DNA of 64,000 nt from Mortierella sp. BCC40632 (Eukaryota; Mortierellomycota; Mortierellomycetes; Mortierellales; Mortierellaceae). The DNA is taken from the NCBI GenBank assembly GCA_011634665.1, contig WAEK01000010.1, positions 124,001 through 188,000 of the forward strand. Direction: 5' to 3'. The position numbers were made by a program, and so were the translations under genes. Of the stretch, positions 1-11,423 are shown one piece after another. The notes beneath the pieces were generated by a model. That model ran no database searches. It was not told the DNA's origin and saw only the letters and a list, made by a program, of their open reading frames with translations. How positions within the stretch are numbered: position 1 is the stretch's first letter; the number at the start of each line of letters is the position of its first letter.

Positions 1-10
1 GCCAGCCGGC

Positions 11-748
11 ATGAACACATTCACCACAAAGAGCACGCCCCTGATCGGAGGATCCTCCGACCCTTCTACCCCTCCCTCATCTTCATCCTTGAACATGCCC
101 TCTACCTCCGAAAGCGACCTCATCCCGAAGAGAGAATTGACACAGTTGGAGAACTTTGCCATCTCTGCGCTTGCACCCTCGATCGCCGTCCTTTTCACCA
201 ACCCTTTCGATACTGTCAAAGTTCGACTCCAGCTTCAGGGTGAGGTTGTCAAGACTAGAGAGCCAGGCATTAATGGCAAGGAAGTTGTCCGAATCTCTGA
301 GAAGGTGAGTCTCTTTCCATTGCCTAAACCGAGAAGTGAACAGTAGCAAAACGAGTTTGCAAGGACCCGCATCTCTCCTCTCTTCAACCACACCCACGCA
401 CATTTGACACAGAGAGAAAAAAGAGAGAAAGGAAAGAGAAAGAGAGAGAGAGAGACATATGCACCTCGTACACTTTGCGAGTTTACCCCGCATTTGGCAT
501 CCACCAGTCGGCCGTTGTTGAATTTTGCAGTAGTCGATGCTGTTTATATTCTTTTTATACTTTGGACGCCTCTGCCCTCGTGGGATATATTGGAGGCAAA
601 GAGGAGCAGGGAAAAAGAGCGAGAGGGAGAGAGAGAGAGAGAGAGAGAGTCAACAGGACAGGAGCATGACAGTCCAGTGAGCGAGCAGGGAACGCTGATG
701 CAGTGACACCATCAGCAAAAAGGTATCCATCACCCCGTACACCTCGGC

Positions 749-784
<36 letters not shown>

Positions 785-2496
785 AGAGCATCTTGAGACA
801 TGCACACATTCAGACAGAAGGAAAGAACAAACAGGGCAAAACCTCGACTGCTCTTCGGGGCAAAAGCACGCATGTCTGTCAGGAACACCGACCATGCTGT
901 TGTATAACTTGAACCGTGTGTAGGCAATTGAAAGGGTCTCTCCTCCTCCTCCTCTCCCTCTGTTTTGGACTGTTTTGTTGGGGGATTCGGAAGGGCTGCT
1001 GCACAAATGCGGGAACGAGCAGCCAGCCAGCCAGCCAGTTCAACAGAAAACAACGCAGGCACATTTTCCATCGCTCTGCTCTGGGTGGAGTTGGAACTCT
1101 TTTTTCTTCCGATGCCACACGACAAGATGCTTTTCTTTGGCTATGGACAACACGGACACACACAAGTGTGGGCCTGCCCTTGAACAGACCCCCTCCCCCT
1201 CGCAGGGAGAAGGGGAGTGGAACGGGAGAGCATCTCCTTCACCCTCCTTTACCTCTCTCTCTCTCTGCCTTGTCGAGATTTCAGACACAAAAGATGTGCA
1301 TTGATCCAGATCCTGGCTGTGTCTTGCTCGGAAACTCTTTGGCTCTTTCTCTCTTTCTCGTTTACACATGAGCTTACCTCCCCTGACCCCACTTTTCCCT
1401 ATTACTACTACTCACATTATCTCATCTAACAGTCACCACGCAAACGCAAACACTATTGAAGACACAGTTATTAATGCATCCATCCTTCTATCCCTTGATA
1501 TTCCTGCTCATAGGTCTACAAATCGTCCTGGGATTGTTTGCAGAAAACATTCCGACATGAAGGAGTGCGTGGACTGCAGAAGGGTCTCTTTCCTGCTATC
1601 CTGAAGGAATCTTCAAAGAATATCTTTCGCCTTGGTCTCTATGACCCTATCTTGAACGCAATGCATCCCCTCAACTATCCTGGCGAAGCTAGCACTGCTC
1701 CTGCTTGGAAACGTATGATTGCAGGTGCTACATGCGGCGCTATGGGTGCAATCAGTGCCAACCCATTTGAGCTCATCAAAACCAGACTCCAGAGTCACTC
1801 TGCTGGCAGCTTGGCTGTAGGCAACCAATATGCCTACAAGGGCACCTTCTCCGCGTTGCGATCCATCATTGCTACAGATGGCTTTATGACTCTCTACAGA
1901 GGCTCCATCATCTCCATTGCACGATCAATGTTGGGCAGTGCAGCCAACTTGACAACTTATTCGCTTTTGAAGGACCATGCCAGGAATCACTGGGGAACTC
2001 CGGACGGTGTGATGTTAGATATGACAAGCTCTCTTGCAAGTGCTTTTGTCAGCGTCGTTGTCATGAACCCCATGGATGTTGTGTAAGTTGGCACAGAATA
2101 CTCTTGTCTGTTTGGTGCTAGCTTCATAGATGATACATCTGGACACTGATACTGACTTCCGATGTTACCAAATGACAACTTAATAGCCGCATCCGTCTCT
2201 ACAACCGCTCGTCGCAGTCATCATCACAGTCGACTTTGCAGTCAATTCGTCACATTCTGACCACAGAGGGTCCTTTGGCATTCTACAAGGGCTTCTCAAC
2301 CCATTTTATGCGTATCGGACCTCACTTTACGCTGACCTTTGTGTTCCTGGGTATGCTCAAGCGATTCCTGATCGAAGGCGCACAGCCCGAGTCGACATCC
2401 AGTATGACAGGATCAAAAAGACCTCCAATGATTCTCCATCCTAAGGATGAAAACGTCGCCTCTGGTGTGATCGCCAGGCGAGAGGAGCAGATCTAA
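11..2496 (+). CDS. OAC1: Mitochondrial carrier, probable oxaloacetate carrier
   Basis: Inner-membrane carrier of the SLC25 family. Exons 11-304, 1514-2082 and 2187-2496 join in phase to 390 residues. The three carrier repeats are each marked by the family signature: PFDTVKVRLQ at about residue 65, PFELIKTRLQ at 182 and PMDVVRIRLYN at 284. The third signature, with RLYN after PxDVV, is what fungal Oac1 oxaloacetate/sulfate carriers and SLC25A34/35 show, so that subfamily is the best guess; substrate is inferred, not seen. The first 45 residues are Ser/Pro/Thr-rich and precede the first helix, longer than usual. The first intron is 1,209 bp, far longer than the others here, and holds (A)34 and GA-rich tracts. 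The ATG at 11 is close to the window edge, so an earlier start cannot be excluded. Confidence 0.85.
750..783. repeat. (A)34 homopolymer in carrier intron 1
   Basis: Thirty-four consecutive A on the plus strand, inside the 1.2-kb intron. One of the longest of many A/T tracts in the window. Confidence 0.98.
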
Positions 2497-3200
2497 GTGC
2501 GGACCTTCAGGCTTGCAACTATGAGAGGATAATCTTTGTTTCCTTTCTGCTTCGCCTTTTTACTCCTATTGTCACTACCTATTCATTCTATAACATTCTT
2601 GGTCGGTCTTAATTTCGACCGCACCTATTCCTCTGCTCATTATCAATCCTACCCGAAACCGCCTCTCACCCCTCATCCCATTCTTTGTGTCCTGCCCCTC
2701 AAATGGTCATTTGTACTATCGTCATGAAAGCTAAACAGAAAAAAAAAAGTCCTCCGCTCATTGATAGAAGCATTTGCATTTACACTTCATACACACTTGC
2801 ACTTTCCCACCCTCTTCCACATCTCTCCACTCCCACCCTTCCATCCTTTTGGTCTCTTTAGACTCTTCTCTTCCCACCTGATCTTTTTTTTTCTTTTTTT
2901 TCTCTTTGTCTCTCCATTCTCCACTCACCAACACCTTTGATAAAAGAATACCTTGCATACGACGACTTATCGTTGGGATACACTTGTACAATAAATACTC
3001 TATTTGAAAAGGGACTACTCCTCTAGAAAATGATGATGTCGATTGAGAAAATATGTATAAAGAAAGAAATGGGTATATACAACAGACGAGGGTACAATCC
3101 CGCTTGTCCGCTCCATCATGTTATCGTCCACAAAAACGTCCAGAAGTCAAGACTTAGTGATAGCTAGTGACTGTTGACGAAAAGTTAGGGAGCTCATTGT
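2497..3200. other. Intergenic spacer between convergent genes
   Basis: This is 3' flank for both the carrier and the LYR gene, which converge here. It is pyrimidine-rich and contains no supported gene. Confidence 0.6.
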
Positions 3201-3809
3201 CTAGTTGTTTCCATGAGTCTTGTTATGTCCACTACAGCACTGATGTGATGTATGCTGGTGCTGATGTTGGTGCTGTTGCTGTTGCTGTTGCTGTTGAGTT
3301 TGTTGACGGGCTTTGTCCTTTGCTGCCTGCATAGCCTTGCGTTCCCAGCTTGGTGGTGGACCTTTCATGAACCTTGAGACCTTTGGCTTTGCGTTCTTGT
3401 AAATGTCGACAGGAATAATCAAGTTTGGGTTTTTAGATAGCTCAGTGAGGTGATCCCGTTGGATCTATTTTTTTTTTTTTAAAGAAAAAAAAAAAAAGAA
3501 AAGTCAGTTTTAGTCAACGACCTTTAGCCTGAAGATACACCTTGCGGCTTCATGAAACGACGCACGTTTTTTTTTTTTTCCCCCCCAACCTACTGAAAGA
3601 TTGTCGATCTGGACCTCAGCCAGCTGGATCATGCCTTCGATAGCTTCTGGATCCTTTTCGCCCTTATTTTCCCGGAAATCTCCTCTGACTCTCGAAAGAA
3701 CCAGAGAAGATCGTGTATCGGTTGGCATGGCCTTTCCAATACGAAGAAGCTGACGGTAAAGTGAAAGCACTCTGGCGCGTTGTTGAACGGCTACACTCTG
3801 TCCCGACAT
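3201..3809 (-). CDS. LYR-motif (Complex1_LYR) protein
   Basis: Two exons, 3809-3594 and 3464-3201, joined in phase across a 129-bp intron, give 159 residues. The N-terminus carries the LYR signature RVLSLYRQLLR, followed by a conserved VRGDFRENK-type segment. LYR proteins are small mitochondrial matrix adaptors that use the acyl-carrier protein and assist Fe-S assembly or respiratory-complex assembly. The second exon reads IQRDHLTELSKNPNLIIPVD, then a VSRFMKGPPPSW segment, and ends in a low-complexity Gln then His-Gln tail encoded by CAG/CAC repeats. Which LYRM subfamily this is cannot be settled: the start resembles ISD11/LYRM4, but the protein is nearly twice as long and the tail differs. 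It is divergent from SWC5 with 329 bp between start codons. Confidence 0.75.
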
Positions 3810-4138
3810 TGCTGTTCCTTTTTTTTTTTTTTTTTTTTTTTTCTAGTTTCCTGATGACTCACAAAAAAAAAAAAAAAAAAAAGTCTCCTGCTTGCTTTCT
3901 GATGACCTTTCTTTGATGCTTAGAATTGGTCGGTTCTCGGTGCCTTTTGATTCGCAGGGTGTGGTGGTGGATTAAGACCGAATAACCCGCGAAGGGGACT
4001 CCGGGGGGGAGGGAAAGTGACAGAGCCGAGCAAAGCCACACGCAGGACACTGGTAGGCAAAGATCTATGGAAGAGGCTGAAATGCAACTGCTCCCAAAAA
4101 AGAGAGAGAGAGAAAGAAAGAGAAACAGAGAATGCATC

Positions 4139-5344
4139 ATGACTAAACCCGTTCAACAAGAGAAACGCGATGTCGAGGCGGATTCTGATTCAAGCGATGA
4201 CGAGGACTACGTTCCTGATGGTACAAATGTATCCTGCTGTCATCATTGCTAAGCTAAATGAAAGATTGAGCTCTAGCATTCCTGACTGACTTTTGTCCTA
4301 TGATGCTCTCACTACTCCACTACTCTAGACAAGGTAGATATTCAAAGCGACAACGATACCGATAGCGGTGAAGACGATAGTGGGGACGAACACGGCGATG
4401 ATTCAGGAAACAACAACCTATCCACATCTCGCTCTGCAAGGAAACGGAAAGCGCTTGAGGATGAAGCCAACTCCAAAGTGCTTTCACAAGCCCAGGAACA
4501 ACAGATCGCCCTAGAGCAGGCCTCAAAAAAGAGCAAGATCGATGCACTATGGGCTGAGCTGAATGCGCCAACTGTAAAACCGGCTCGCTCACGGACAGAC
4601 TTTGAAAGTGCTGCTGCAGCTGCAACAGCCAGTGGATCATCGGGCTCTAGGGCGGGGGCAGCGTCGACCTCCAAGATGATAACAATTACAACGACGTATG
4701 AGTTTGCGGGCGAAACTGTCACGGTCACAAAAGACGTCCCTGAGGACTCCAAAGAAGCCAAAGAGGCTGCTCTCAAAGAAGCAAAGAAAGATGGCAAGGC
4801 ACCAGTATCTGCAACAAAGACCAGTACGATGGCAACGGAAACAGAAAAAGAAGAATCTAGTGAGGCATCGCTTGGAGCAAAATTAACATCGACCACACCA
4901 GGAGTGGTATCAGAAGGAGCCTCGCCTTCCTCCAATGCAGATTTTGATATGACCACAGCCGAGTCCTCTTCTGCTGCATCTACCCCTTCCTCTACCCCTT
5001 CCTCCACTCCAGTTCCTGCTGCAGGTGCCTCAGGCTCTGGTGCAAAGTACACAACCCGACCATCGATCCTCGAATCCCTTTCAGTAAAGAAAGGCCCAGT
5101 CCGATATGTACGCAAGAAATCGAATCTGGACGAATTGGCTGCAACGTATGGGGTCAAGAAGCCAGCCAAACTGAACACGCTCGAGAAGTCCAAGCTGGAT
5201 TGGAATCAGTTTGTGGGTAAGGAGGGTATTGAGGACGAGTTGAAGCACCACAACAAGGATGGATACATGGAAAAGGTGGCTTTCCTTCAACGAACAGATG
5301 AACGACGGGACCAGGAACTGCAGCGGTTAAAGAAGCGAAGGTAG
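4139..5344 (+). CDS. SWC5: SWR1-complex subunit Swc5 (BCNT domain)
   Basis: Exons 4139-4220 and 4329-5344 give 365 residues. The C-terminal BCNT domain is clear: RKKSNLDELAATYG, then KLNTLEKSKLDWNQFVG and a GYMEKVAFLQRTDERRD-like end. This is the signature of Swc5/CFDP1, which stimulates H2A.Z deposition by the SWR1 remodeller in the nucleus. The N-terminus is strongly acidic (DSDSSDDEDYVPD), as in the family, and binds histones there. The middle is Ala/Ser/Thr-rich. The ATG at 4139 was chosen because it directly precedes the acidic block; an in-frame ATG at 4067 would add 24 Arg/Glu-rich residues encoded by a GA-rich leader. Confidence 0.88.
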
Positions 5345-5705
5345 TAGTGGTGTTAGTAGAAATAAAAATAAAATGCATCGAGCTGGTAGTCATCGACGGT
5401 GGGTGTGGAGGAAGAGAGAAAGAGAGAGGGAGAGGGAGAGGGAGGGACAAAGGAGTGATTGCGGCAAGGGAACAGTCTCCTCTCTCCCACTGGAGCCCTT
5501 AATATCTATCTTTGCCTGTGTCTGTCTTGTCCTCTCTCTCTCTCTCTCTCTCTAGTCTCTAGTCTCCACCAGACCAGAGCTGCATCTTTCGCCATCGCTC
5601 TGTCTGTCGCCTGCCCAAGATCTGGACCATTGAGTAGTCGCAAAGGAGCCAGATTCTCTACAGGAAGCCCGCCGATCACACCACCTTGATTGACTACTGC
5701 TGCTG

Positions 5706-5745
<40 letters not shown>

Positions 5746-5950
5746 CTTTCATTTTCTCTTTTCGGCCTGTCCGTCTGTCTCTGTCTCTCTCTCTCTGCCT
5801 TTTCTTTTCTCAGCCTCCCTTATTCCCTTCTGGACAAAAACCTCCTCCCCCTCCTCCCCCTCCCACCTACCCACATCCTCTGTTACGCATCGCACACACA
5901 AACGAAAAGGACAGAGTGCGAGAGAAAAAGAAAAAAGAACGACAGCTGCC
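5345..5950. other. Promoter/leader region of CDK9, with (T)36 tract
   Basis: Spacer between SWC5 and the kinase gene. It contains CT-rich stretches and an uninterrupted run of 36 T at 5710-5745. No supported gene was seen; open frames through it come from the CT-rich composition. Confidence 0.5.
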
Positions 5951-8642
5951 ATGAAACGAGCAAATGAAGATCAGCATGACAATCCGGTCAAGCGACCGCA
6001 ATCGCTCACCTCCGTTCACTCGAATCATCTCCCTGTGAGTCCTAACCTGAGTGCTGGGAGCCCTAGTCCTCCTCGTAAGAAAGAGGTAAGAATCAATCCG
6101 CACCTCCTGTTCTCCTCCTCTTCCTCTCCCTCCTCCTCCTGCTGCTCCTCTTCCTCCTTTCTCCATCTCATCACCACCACCACCACCACCACCACCAGCG
6201 ATTCATTCTCATTCGCCCTTTAGCAATGCAGATCCCATCATCGCTCCTACTCTTTTTTTGTCGCCTTGGGACCTGATTGCCTACTTAATCTACTAACTCA
6301 ATGACTCCATCTCTGTCTGTTTGGGCTGGGCGGTGGAATATTTGTTTCTTTTTTTTTACGCGAGTAGCTCAAGGTGTATCGTGGATGTTCGCAGTTGAAA
6401 GAGTTTGAACTAGTGGACAAGCTGGGTGAAGGAACCTTTGGGCAAGTCATTATCTGCTTTTTTTTTTTTTTTTTTTTTTTTTTTTGTTTTCGTGGATAGG
6501 TGGGACTCATGATGTGGGTCCGCTTTTCTTGAGTAGGCAACTAACAAAGGAACTCCTTGATTCTATATTCAACAATTACTTCTTTCTTTCTTTCTCTTTT
6601 TCTCACCCCCAAACAATCGACTACAACGGGATACCATATGGGAACCTCAATTCGAACGGGAACATTGATTGAACGACGGTGGCCATTCATAACCCATGGA
6701 AAAAAAAAACTCTGGAATGCGACCAATATTTCTTGAATATCTTTTTATTTTATTTTTATTTTTTCTTCTAACCATCGATTTATGAAAACAGTGAGGTCCA
6801 CAAGGCTCGTAGAAAGGGCTCAACAGATTTGTTGGCCCTGAAACGAATCTTGATGCATAATGAAAATGAAGGCATTCCTATCACTGCCCTGAGAGAGATC
6901 AAAATCTTGCGACGATTGAGGCATGAGAATGTGGTGCCTCTTCAGGACATTGCCGTTTTTCCTGGTAGGACATTTACCCCCCTCAATTGCTTCTGCTTTG
7001 CATTCTGACAACCGAGAAAAAAAAAGAAAAGAAAAGGAAGAAGAATAGAATAAGGGCTTATGAGCAAATGTGATCGGATAGCCCACTCAATCAATTTCTT
7101 TTGATTCGGCTCGCTAGGTTCCAGAAGTGGACGTAGTCGAGCGAGTGTGTATATGGTCTTCCCATATATGGATCACGACCTTAGTGGACTGTTGAACAAT
7201 CCAAAAGTCCGGCTATCGGTGCCTCAGATCAAGCTGTATATGAAACAGCTACTAGAGGGCACTGTCTACATGCATGGCGTAAGTCATCTCTGAGAATCCA
7301 CTGATGTCCAATTGTGATATTAGCTCCTTTGAGTAACGAGTAGGCTCATACTCTGCCCCCACCACTCAAAAAAAACACACACAATCTATTGGGTACCGCA
7401 GCAAAAGATCCTTCACAGAGATATGAAAGCGGCCAATCTGCTTATTAGCAATAACGGGACGCTTAAGATTGCAGACTTTGGATTGGCAAGGCCATTCAAG
7501 CCAGAGGGAGAAGATTACACCTCCAAGGTCGTCACAAGGTGGTACCGGCCCCCAGAGCTATTCTTGGGAGAAAAGAAATATGGTCCTGCAGTGGACATGT
7601 GGGGAATTGGGTAAGTTTACATTTGATCCGCATGTTATTTCTTTGTATATTCAGCATGCGCCGTTCACTAATACAGTCGATAACTTGTTTCTTTCAAAAG
7701 ATGCGTGTTTGGAGAAATGCTCTTCGGCCGACCAGTCTTACAGGGAAGCTCAGACCAAGACCAGCTGGACAAGATTTTTCAACTGTGCGGTTCTCCTACA
7801 GAAGAAACTATGCCAGGATGGTCATCATTACCAGGATTGGAGGAGAAAGGCGTTGTCTATCAAGTCAACCGGACATATCCACGCAAGTTGAAAGATGATT
7901 TTGAGCCGTACGTCAATTCAGTTGCATATGGATGAGGATGCCCGTTCAGAAGCAAAACTAAGGACAGGACACTAGAATAGATATCACTTGAACTTTGTTC
8001 TCACTGCCTGAAGCTTTGTCTCCCTTTAGGTATGGCACATTGGCAGCGGACTTGATGGACAAGCTTCTAGTCCTGGATCCCAAAAAGAGGCTGTCTGCCT
8101 ATTCAGCATTGGACCATGACTATCTCTGGGTGGAACCGCTGCCCGCAGAGATCGGCTCGTAAGTACTCTTGTCCAACTAAAGAACCAAGGATGTTGACAT
8201 GCTAGCAGATGTACTTACCACAAGTGACACTACGTCAATGCTTCGACATAGGCTTCCACTCTATGACTCGAGCCATGAATATGATCGACAGCGCAAACAT
8301 GAGGCGCAACAGCAGCAGGAGCGTCAACATGCCGCACAGGCAGCAGCGGCAGCGGCAGCACATCACAATCCTCACCACCATCATGGCGCACCAGGCGCAC
8401 ATGGACACCATGTTCCACCACGACATACTGGTGCCGGAGCCGGGGGCGTACCGCCCTACAGATCTGGAGCACCTGTAGGCGCAACTTATGGAGGCGCTGA
8501 GCATGAGAGGCGTGACAAGCCACGGGGAAATGGGCCTACGACTGCACCTGTATATCGACCAATACCTCTTCCACCCAAACCAGCAACAACTGCGCCTCCA
8601 GCACCCAATCCCACAACATCCACTACCACGCGCCGGCCCTGA
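5951..8642 (+). CDS. BUR1: Cyclin-dependent kinase 9 / Bur1 (CTD kinase)
   Basis: Catalytic kinase of P-TEFb/BUR, which phosphorylates the RNA polymerase II tail and Spt5 in elongation. Eight exons (5951-6085, 6368-6441, 6792-6964, 7118-7278, 7402-7610, 7701-7907, 8030-8158, 8225-8642) give 501 residues. Visible motifs in order: [12 protein letters not shown], glycine loop GEGTFGEV, the cyclin-binding helix [11 protein letters not shown] (identical to human CDK9 in PITALRE), [16 protein letters not shown], activation loop [18 protein letters not shown]. The tail begins [10 protein letters not shown], as in Bur1, then is rich in Gln, Ala and His and ends Pro/Thr-rich. Intron 2 (6442-6791) must be GC-AG: its donor is GCAAGT, and only this join gives GTFGEV. 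The first 45 residues are unconserved. Confidence 0.93.
6442..6791 (+). other. GC-AG intron 2 of CDK9/BUR1
   Basis: The donor is GCAAGT rather than GTAAGT and the acceptor is AACAG. The flanking half codons make GGT and so restore the glycine-loop sequence GTFGEV. The only nearby GT, at 6446, would shift into a stop. A T tract of about 25 lies inside. Confidence 0.85.
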
Positions 8643-9068
8643 AAGTTCTGTGACTTGAAGGGAAGATACAGCGTGCTTGTATTTTTTTTTTTTTTTTTTT
8701 GTTTTTTGCCTTTTTTTCCTTTTTTTTTATCCTTCCATGCCGCATTGCTTTTCTTTTTATTTCCTTTTTTTTTTTTATGGATTTGTTGTGTGTGTGATTT
8801 ACTCTTGCTATTATTGTATCGATCCTCCTCTTCCACTACACGAATTTTATATCTATCTATCTATCTACCACACAACCGAATGGATAAACATTCTACACAC
8901 TACCTAGCCAACTGTGCCTCCTCCCTTTCTCTCTCTCTCTCTTCTTTTTATTCTGAAATGGCGGCCGAAGGGTAGTAGTGATTGTATTTTACAAACAAAA
9001 CCTTGGGTTTGCCCTTTTGAGCACCAGCAAATAGCGAAAGCAATCACTGGAAGTCAAAGGGAGAAGAG

Positions 9069-9099
<31 letters not shown>

Positions 9100-9585
9100 A
9101 AAAGAATGAATGAAAGGGACACAACAGACAGACAGACAGAAGCATCCAATAAAAAAAAAAAAAACAGAGCAAATAAGTCTTATTACTCTTACTTCTAGAA
9201 AGAACGAATCAGATGCGATTACCTTTTGAGTGAGTGAGTGAGTGGGTGGGTGAGAGTGAAAGAGAGAGAGAGAAGGAAATCAAAAAAGGATGATAAAAGT
9301 CGTCAGTAGACGGGATGTAGAATGATGAGCATGTGTAGTGGCAAAAAGAGGATGGACTGACTGCCGAAAACCCGCCTGCAACTGAAATCTAACACGCTCC
9401 GGCGGCTGAAATTACGTCGCCATGGCTGGCTGACTGGCTGGCTGGCGGGTGAAAGGGAAGGGGGGGGGGGTACAGTTGATACCGATGGGAGGAGAGAGAG
9501 GCGCACAGCAGCATTTCGAACCAGGGGAGTGGATATCGAATGCGGTGGAGAGGGGAGAGAAGTTCAGAAACTTCTTTTTGACGAG

Positions 9586-9588
<3 letters not shown>

Positions 9589-9657
<69 letters not shown>
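9589..9657. repeat. (GA)n microsatellite
   Basis: An uninterrupted GA dinucleotide run of 69 bases. It creates long open frames encoding Arg-Glu or Leu-Ser repeats that are not genes. Confidence 0.98.
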
Positions 9658-9663
<6 letters not shown>

Positions 9664-9738
9664 TCTTTTTTCTTTGCTCGGGATTGCCCTGATATAGGCG
9701 GACGAATTCATCTCCACCCCCCATGCATGCATGCATCA

Positions 9739-9740
<2 letters not shown>

Positions 9741-9776
<36 letters not shown>
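9741..9776. repeat. (ATT)12 microsatellite
   Basis: Twelve perfect ATT units, preceded by a short ATGC repeat at about 9723-9734. Confidence 0.97.
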
Positions 9777-10223
9777 GAAAATATTTATTTATTTTTCTTC
9801 AAACAAAAACATATAATGTTTTATTGGGGAGGGAGGGGGAGGTTGCCCTCACTCTCTTTTTGGAGAGAGGGCTTTATCTTTTGTACAAAACAATCGTTGT
9901 ATATAGGAGAACACAAAGAACAAAAAAAAAATCAGAGAGCGAGAGAGAGGGAAAACTGGTCATTTCAACTAAAAAGGAGAGGGAGCGCGCTGGGAAATCA
10001 AACTATACAAGAAAAAAATAATAAAGGGAAGGGAATCTTCCTACGTCGGCGTAGGAGAACATAGAAAAAGAAAAGGGAAAAAGATACTGTATCAAGAAAA
10101 GGGGAGGAGGGGGGATCAAGCAGACTTTAGGTAGGAAGGAAGCGGAGAGGAGGAGGGGATCTTCTTCGTGGTCTTTTAAACTTGAAAGTGAGAGAGGGGG
10201 AAAAGGCGAAAGAGCCTTCGACC

Positions 10224-11423
10224 TTAGCACCACAAGAACTTTCCATTGGAACCGGCGCCAGCACCGAACCGCAGGGGGGCTTGAAGAACAGGAGAAGGAG
10301 AATAGAAAACAGTCGTGTCAGGAAGTAGTTGACCTCGGTCCATGATACGGTTCCGATTGCTCAGTCGTCGTTGCAAACGTTCAAGGGTCATCCCTTTGGG
10401 ATTGCTGGTGGTGGGAATCTCCGGGGTGACAAAGGCAACCTTGGGCGTATCCATCTCTGGCGATCGTCCCGTAGGCATGTTCGAGGGGGTGGGAAGGGCC
10501 GCGTTGGCAAAGTTGGTGTGGTTGAAAAAACCACGGGTATAATCATGGAAACCACGATTGTCTTCCTCCGGCACACCCCTGTCGTCATCTTTGGCATCGC
10601 TGTCAAATGAAAAGAGCGGTCTCTCCCCAACCATCTCCATCTTCTTGGAAAAGTCATCATCGCCAACTGGAGCTGTGGTTGTGGCAATCGTCTTCTTTTC
10701 AGTAGCATGGCCAGCCGCGCCGCTTTTAGAGAAATCGCTGTCTTGATGGCTAACGGTACCTCTTTCAGAAAGTTGAATACCTGCCAAGCCATTGGTGATC
10801 GGCAAAAACTTGTTGGACTCTTGGGCAAAGGGGCGGCGGATATCTGCTGACGAGGTCGAAAGGATGGTATTGGTATCCACCTTGGATTGTATGGCGGTCG
10901 TCTGCGTCTGTAGGGGCGTTATACAGGCAACGTTGTTCGGAGTGGATTCGGTCATGATATGCTGGGTCTGTCCGAAGGTGATGGGCCGCAAGGGACCATT
11001 CACAAAAGTGGACTGCTCCATAGTTTTCTCCGCCATATTTGTTGGTGTTACCGTAGCAATTGCGCCTGCTTGTGCTGTAAAGTTGAAGGGTATAGCTGCG
11101 GGAACAGCATTGGTGTGATTGGATCTAGATTCGGGAGCCGGAGGTGGGAGCTCGAGAGCTGGGGGTTCGTGTCGATAGAAAGGATTTGCATTGTCGTCAA
11201 ACCAATTCTCGTATCCGATTGATCCCAAAACTTCAAGCTTTTCTTCATAGATCCGATGGAGACGACAGGAGGGGGGTACGGGTGTAGAAGGCGGCCTTGC
11301 CTCCTCGTTGTCGTTGTTGGTGTTGGTGTTGATGTTTAGGGAGCAGTTGATCTTGGCAAGTTTGTTTTTCAACAAACAAGCCCTGCTTGTGTTGATATGT
11401 AGTGATTGTCGTGCTCGGTGCAT
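10224..11423 (-). CDS. Unrecognised 399-residue protein
   Basis: A single open frame of 399 residues from ATG 11423, with no intron needed. I do not recognise a domain. A possibly ordered stretch, RIYEEKLEVLGSIGYENWFD, lies at about residues 57-76. The rest is Pro/Ser/Thr/Asn-rich and probably disordered, including DDDFSKKMEMVGE and a basic segment ending LQRRLSNRNRIMDRG near the C-terminus. The length, and the absence of simple-sequence cause for the open frame, argue that it is real. An unseen upstream exon is possible because the first 45 residues are weak in character. Confidence 0.6.
   Translation of the reverse strand: MHRARQSLHINTSRACLLKNKLAKINCSLNINTNTNNDNEEARPPSTPVPPSCRLHRIYEEKLEVLGSIGYENWFDDNANPFYRHEPPALELPPPAPESRSNHTNAVPAAIPFNFTAQAGAIATVTPTNMAEKTMEQSTFVNGPLRPITFGQTQHIMTESTPNNVACITPLQTQTTAIQSKVDTNTILSTSSADIRRPFAQESNKFLPITNGLAGIQLSERGTVSHQDSDFSKSGAAGHATEKKTIATTTAPVGDDDFSKKMEMVGERPLFSFDSDAKDDDRGVPEEDNRGFHDYTRGFFNHTNFANAALPTPSNMPTGRSPEMDTPKVAFVTPEIPTTSNPKGMTLERLQRRLSNRNRIMDRGQLLPDTTVFYSPSPVLQAPLRFGAGAGSNGKFLWC

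Larger units (their letters stand above)
8643..10223. other. Repeat-rich spacer between convergent genes
   Basis: Contains T, A, GA and ATT simple repeats and no supported gene. CDK9 ends at its left border and the minus-strand unknown gene ends at its right border, so it is 3' flank for both. Confidence 0.5.

Noticed and set aside
750..783. (A)34 as a retrotransposon tail
   Set aside because: No element 3' end or coding remnant adjoins it and no target duplication was seen; similar tracts are everywhere in the window.
3201..3809. Naming the LYR protein ISD11
   Set aside because: The N-terminal half fits, but the second exon, length and Gln/His tail do not match ISD11 as known, so only the family is claimed.
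4342..5193. 283-residue minus-strand frame
   Set aside because: Antisense to SWC5, which has a conserved BCNT domain and correct splice sites.
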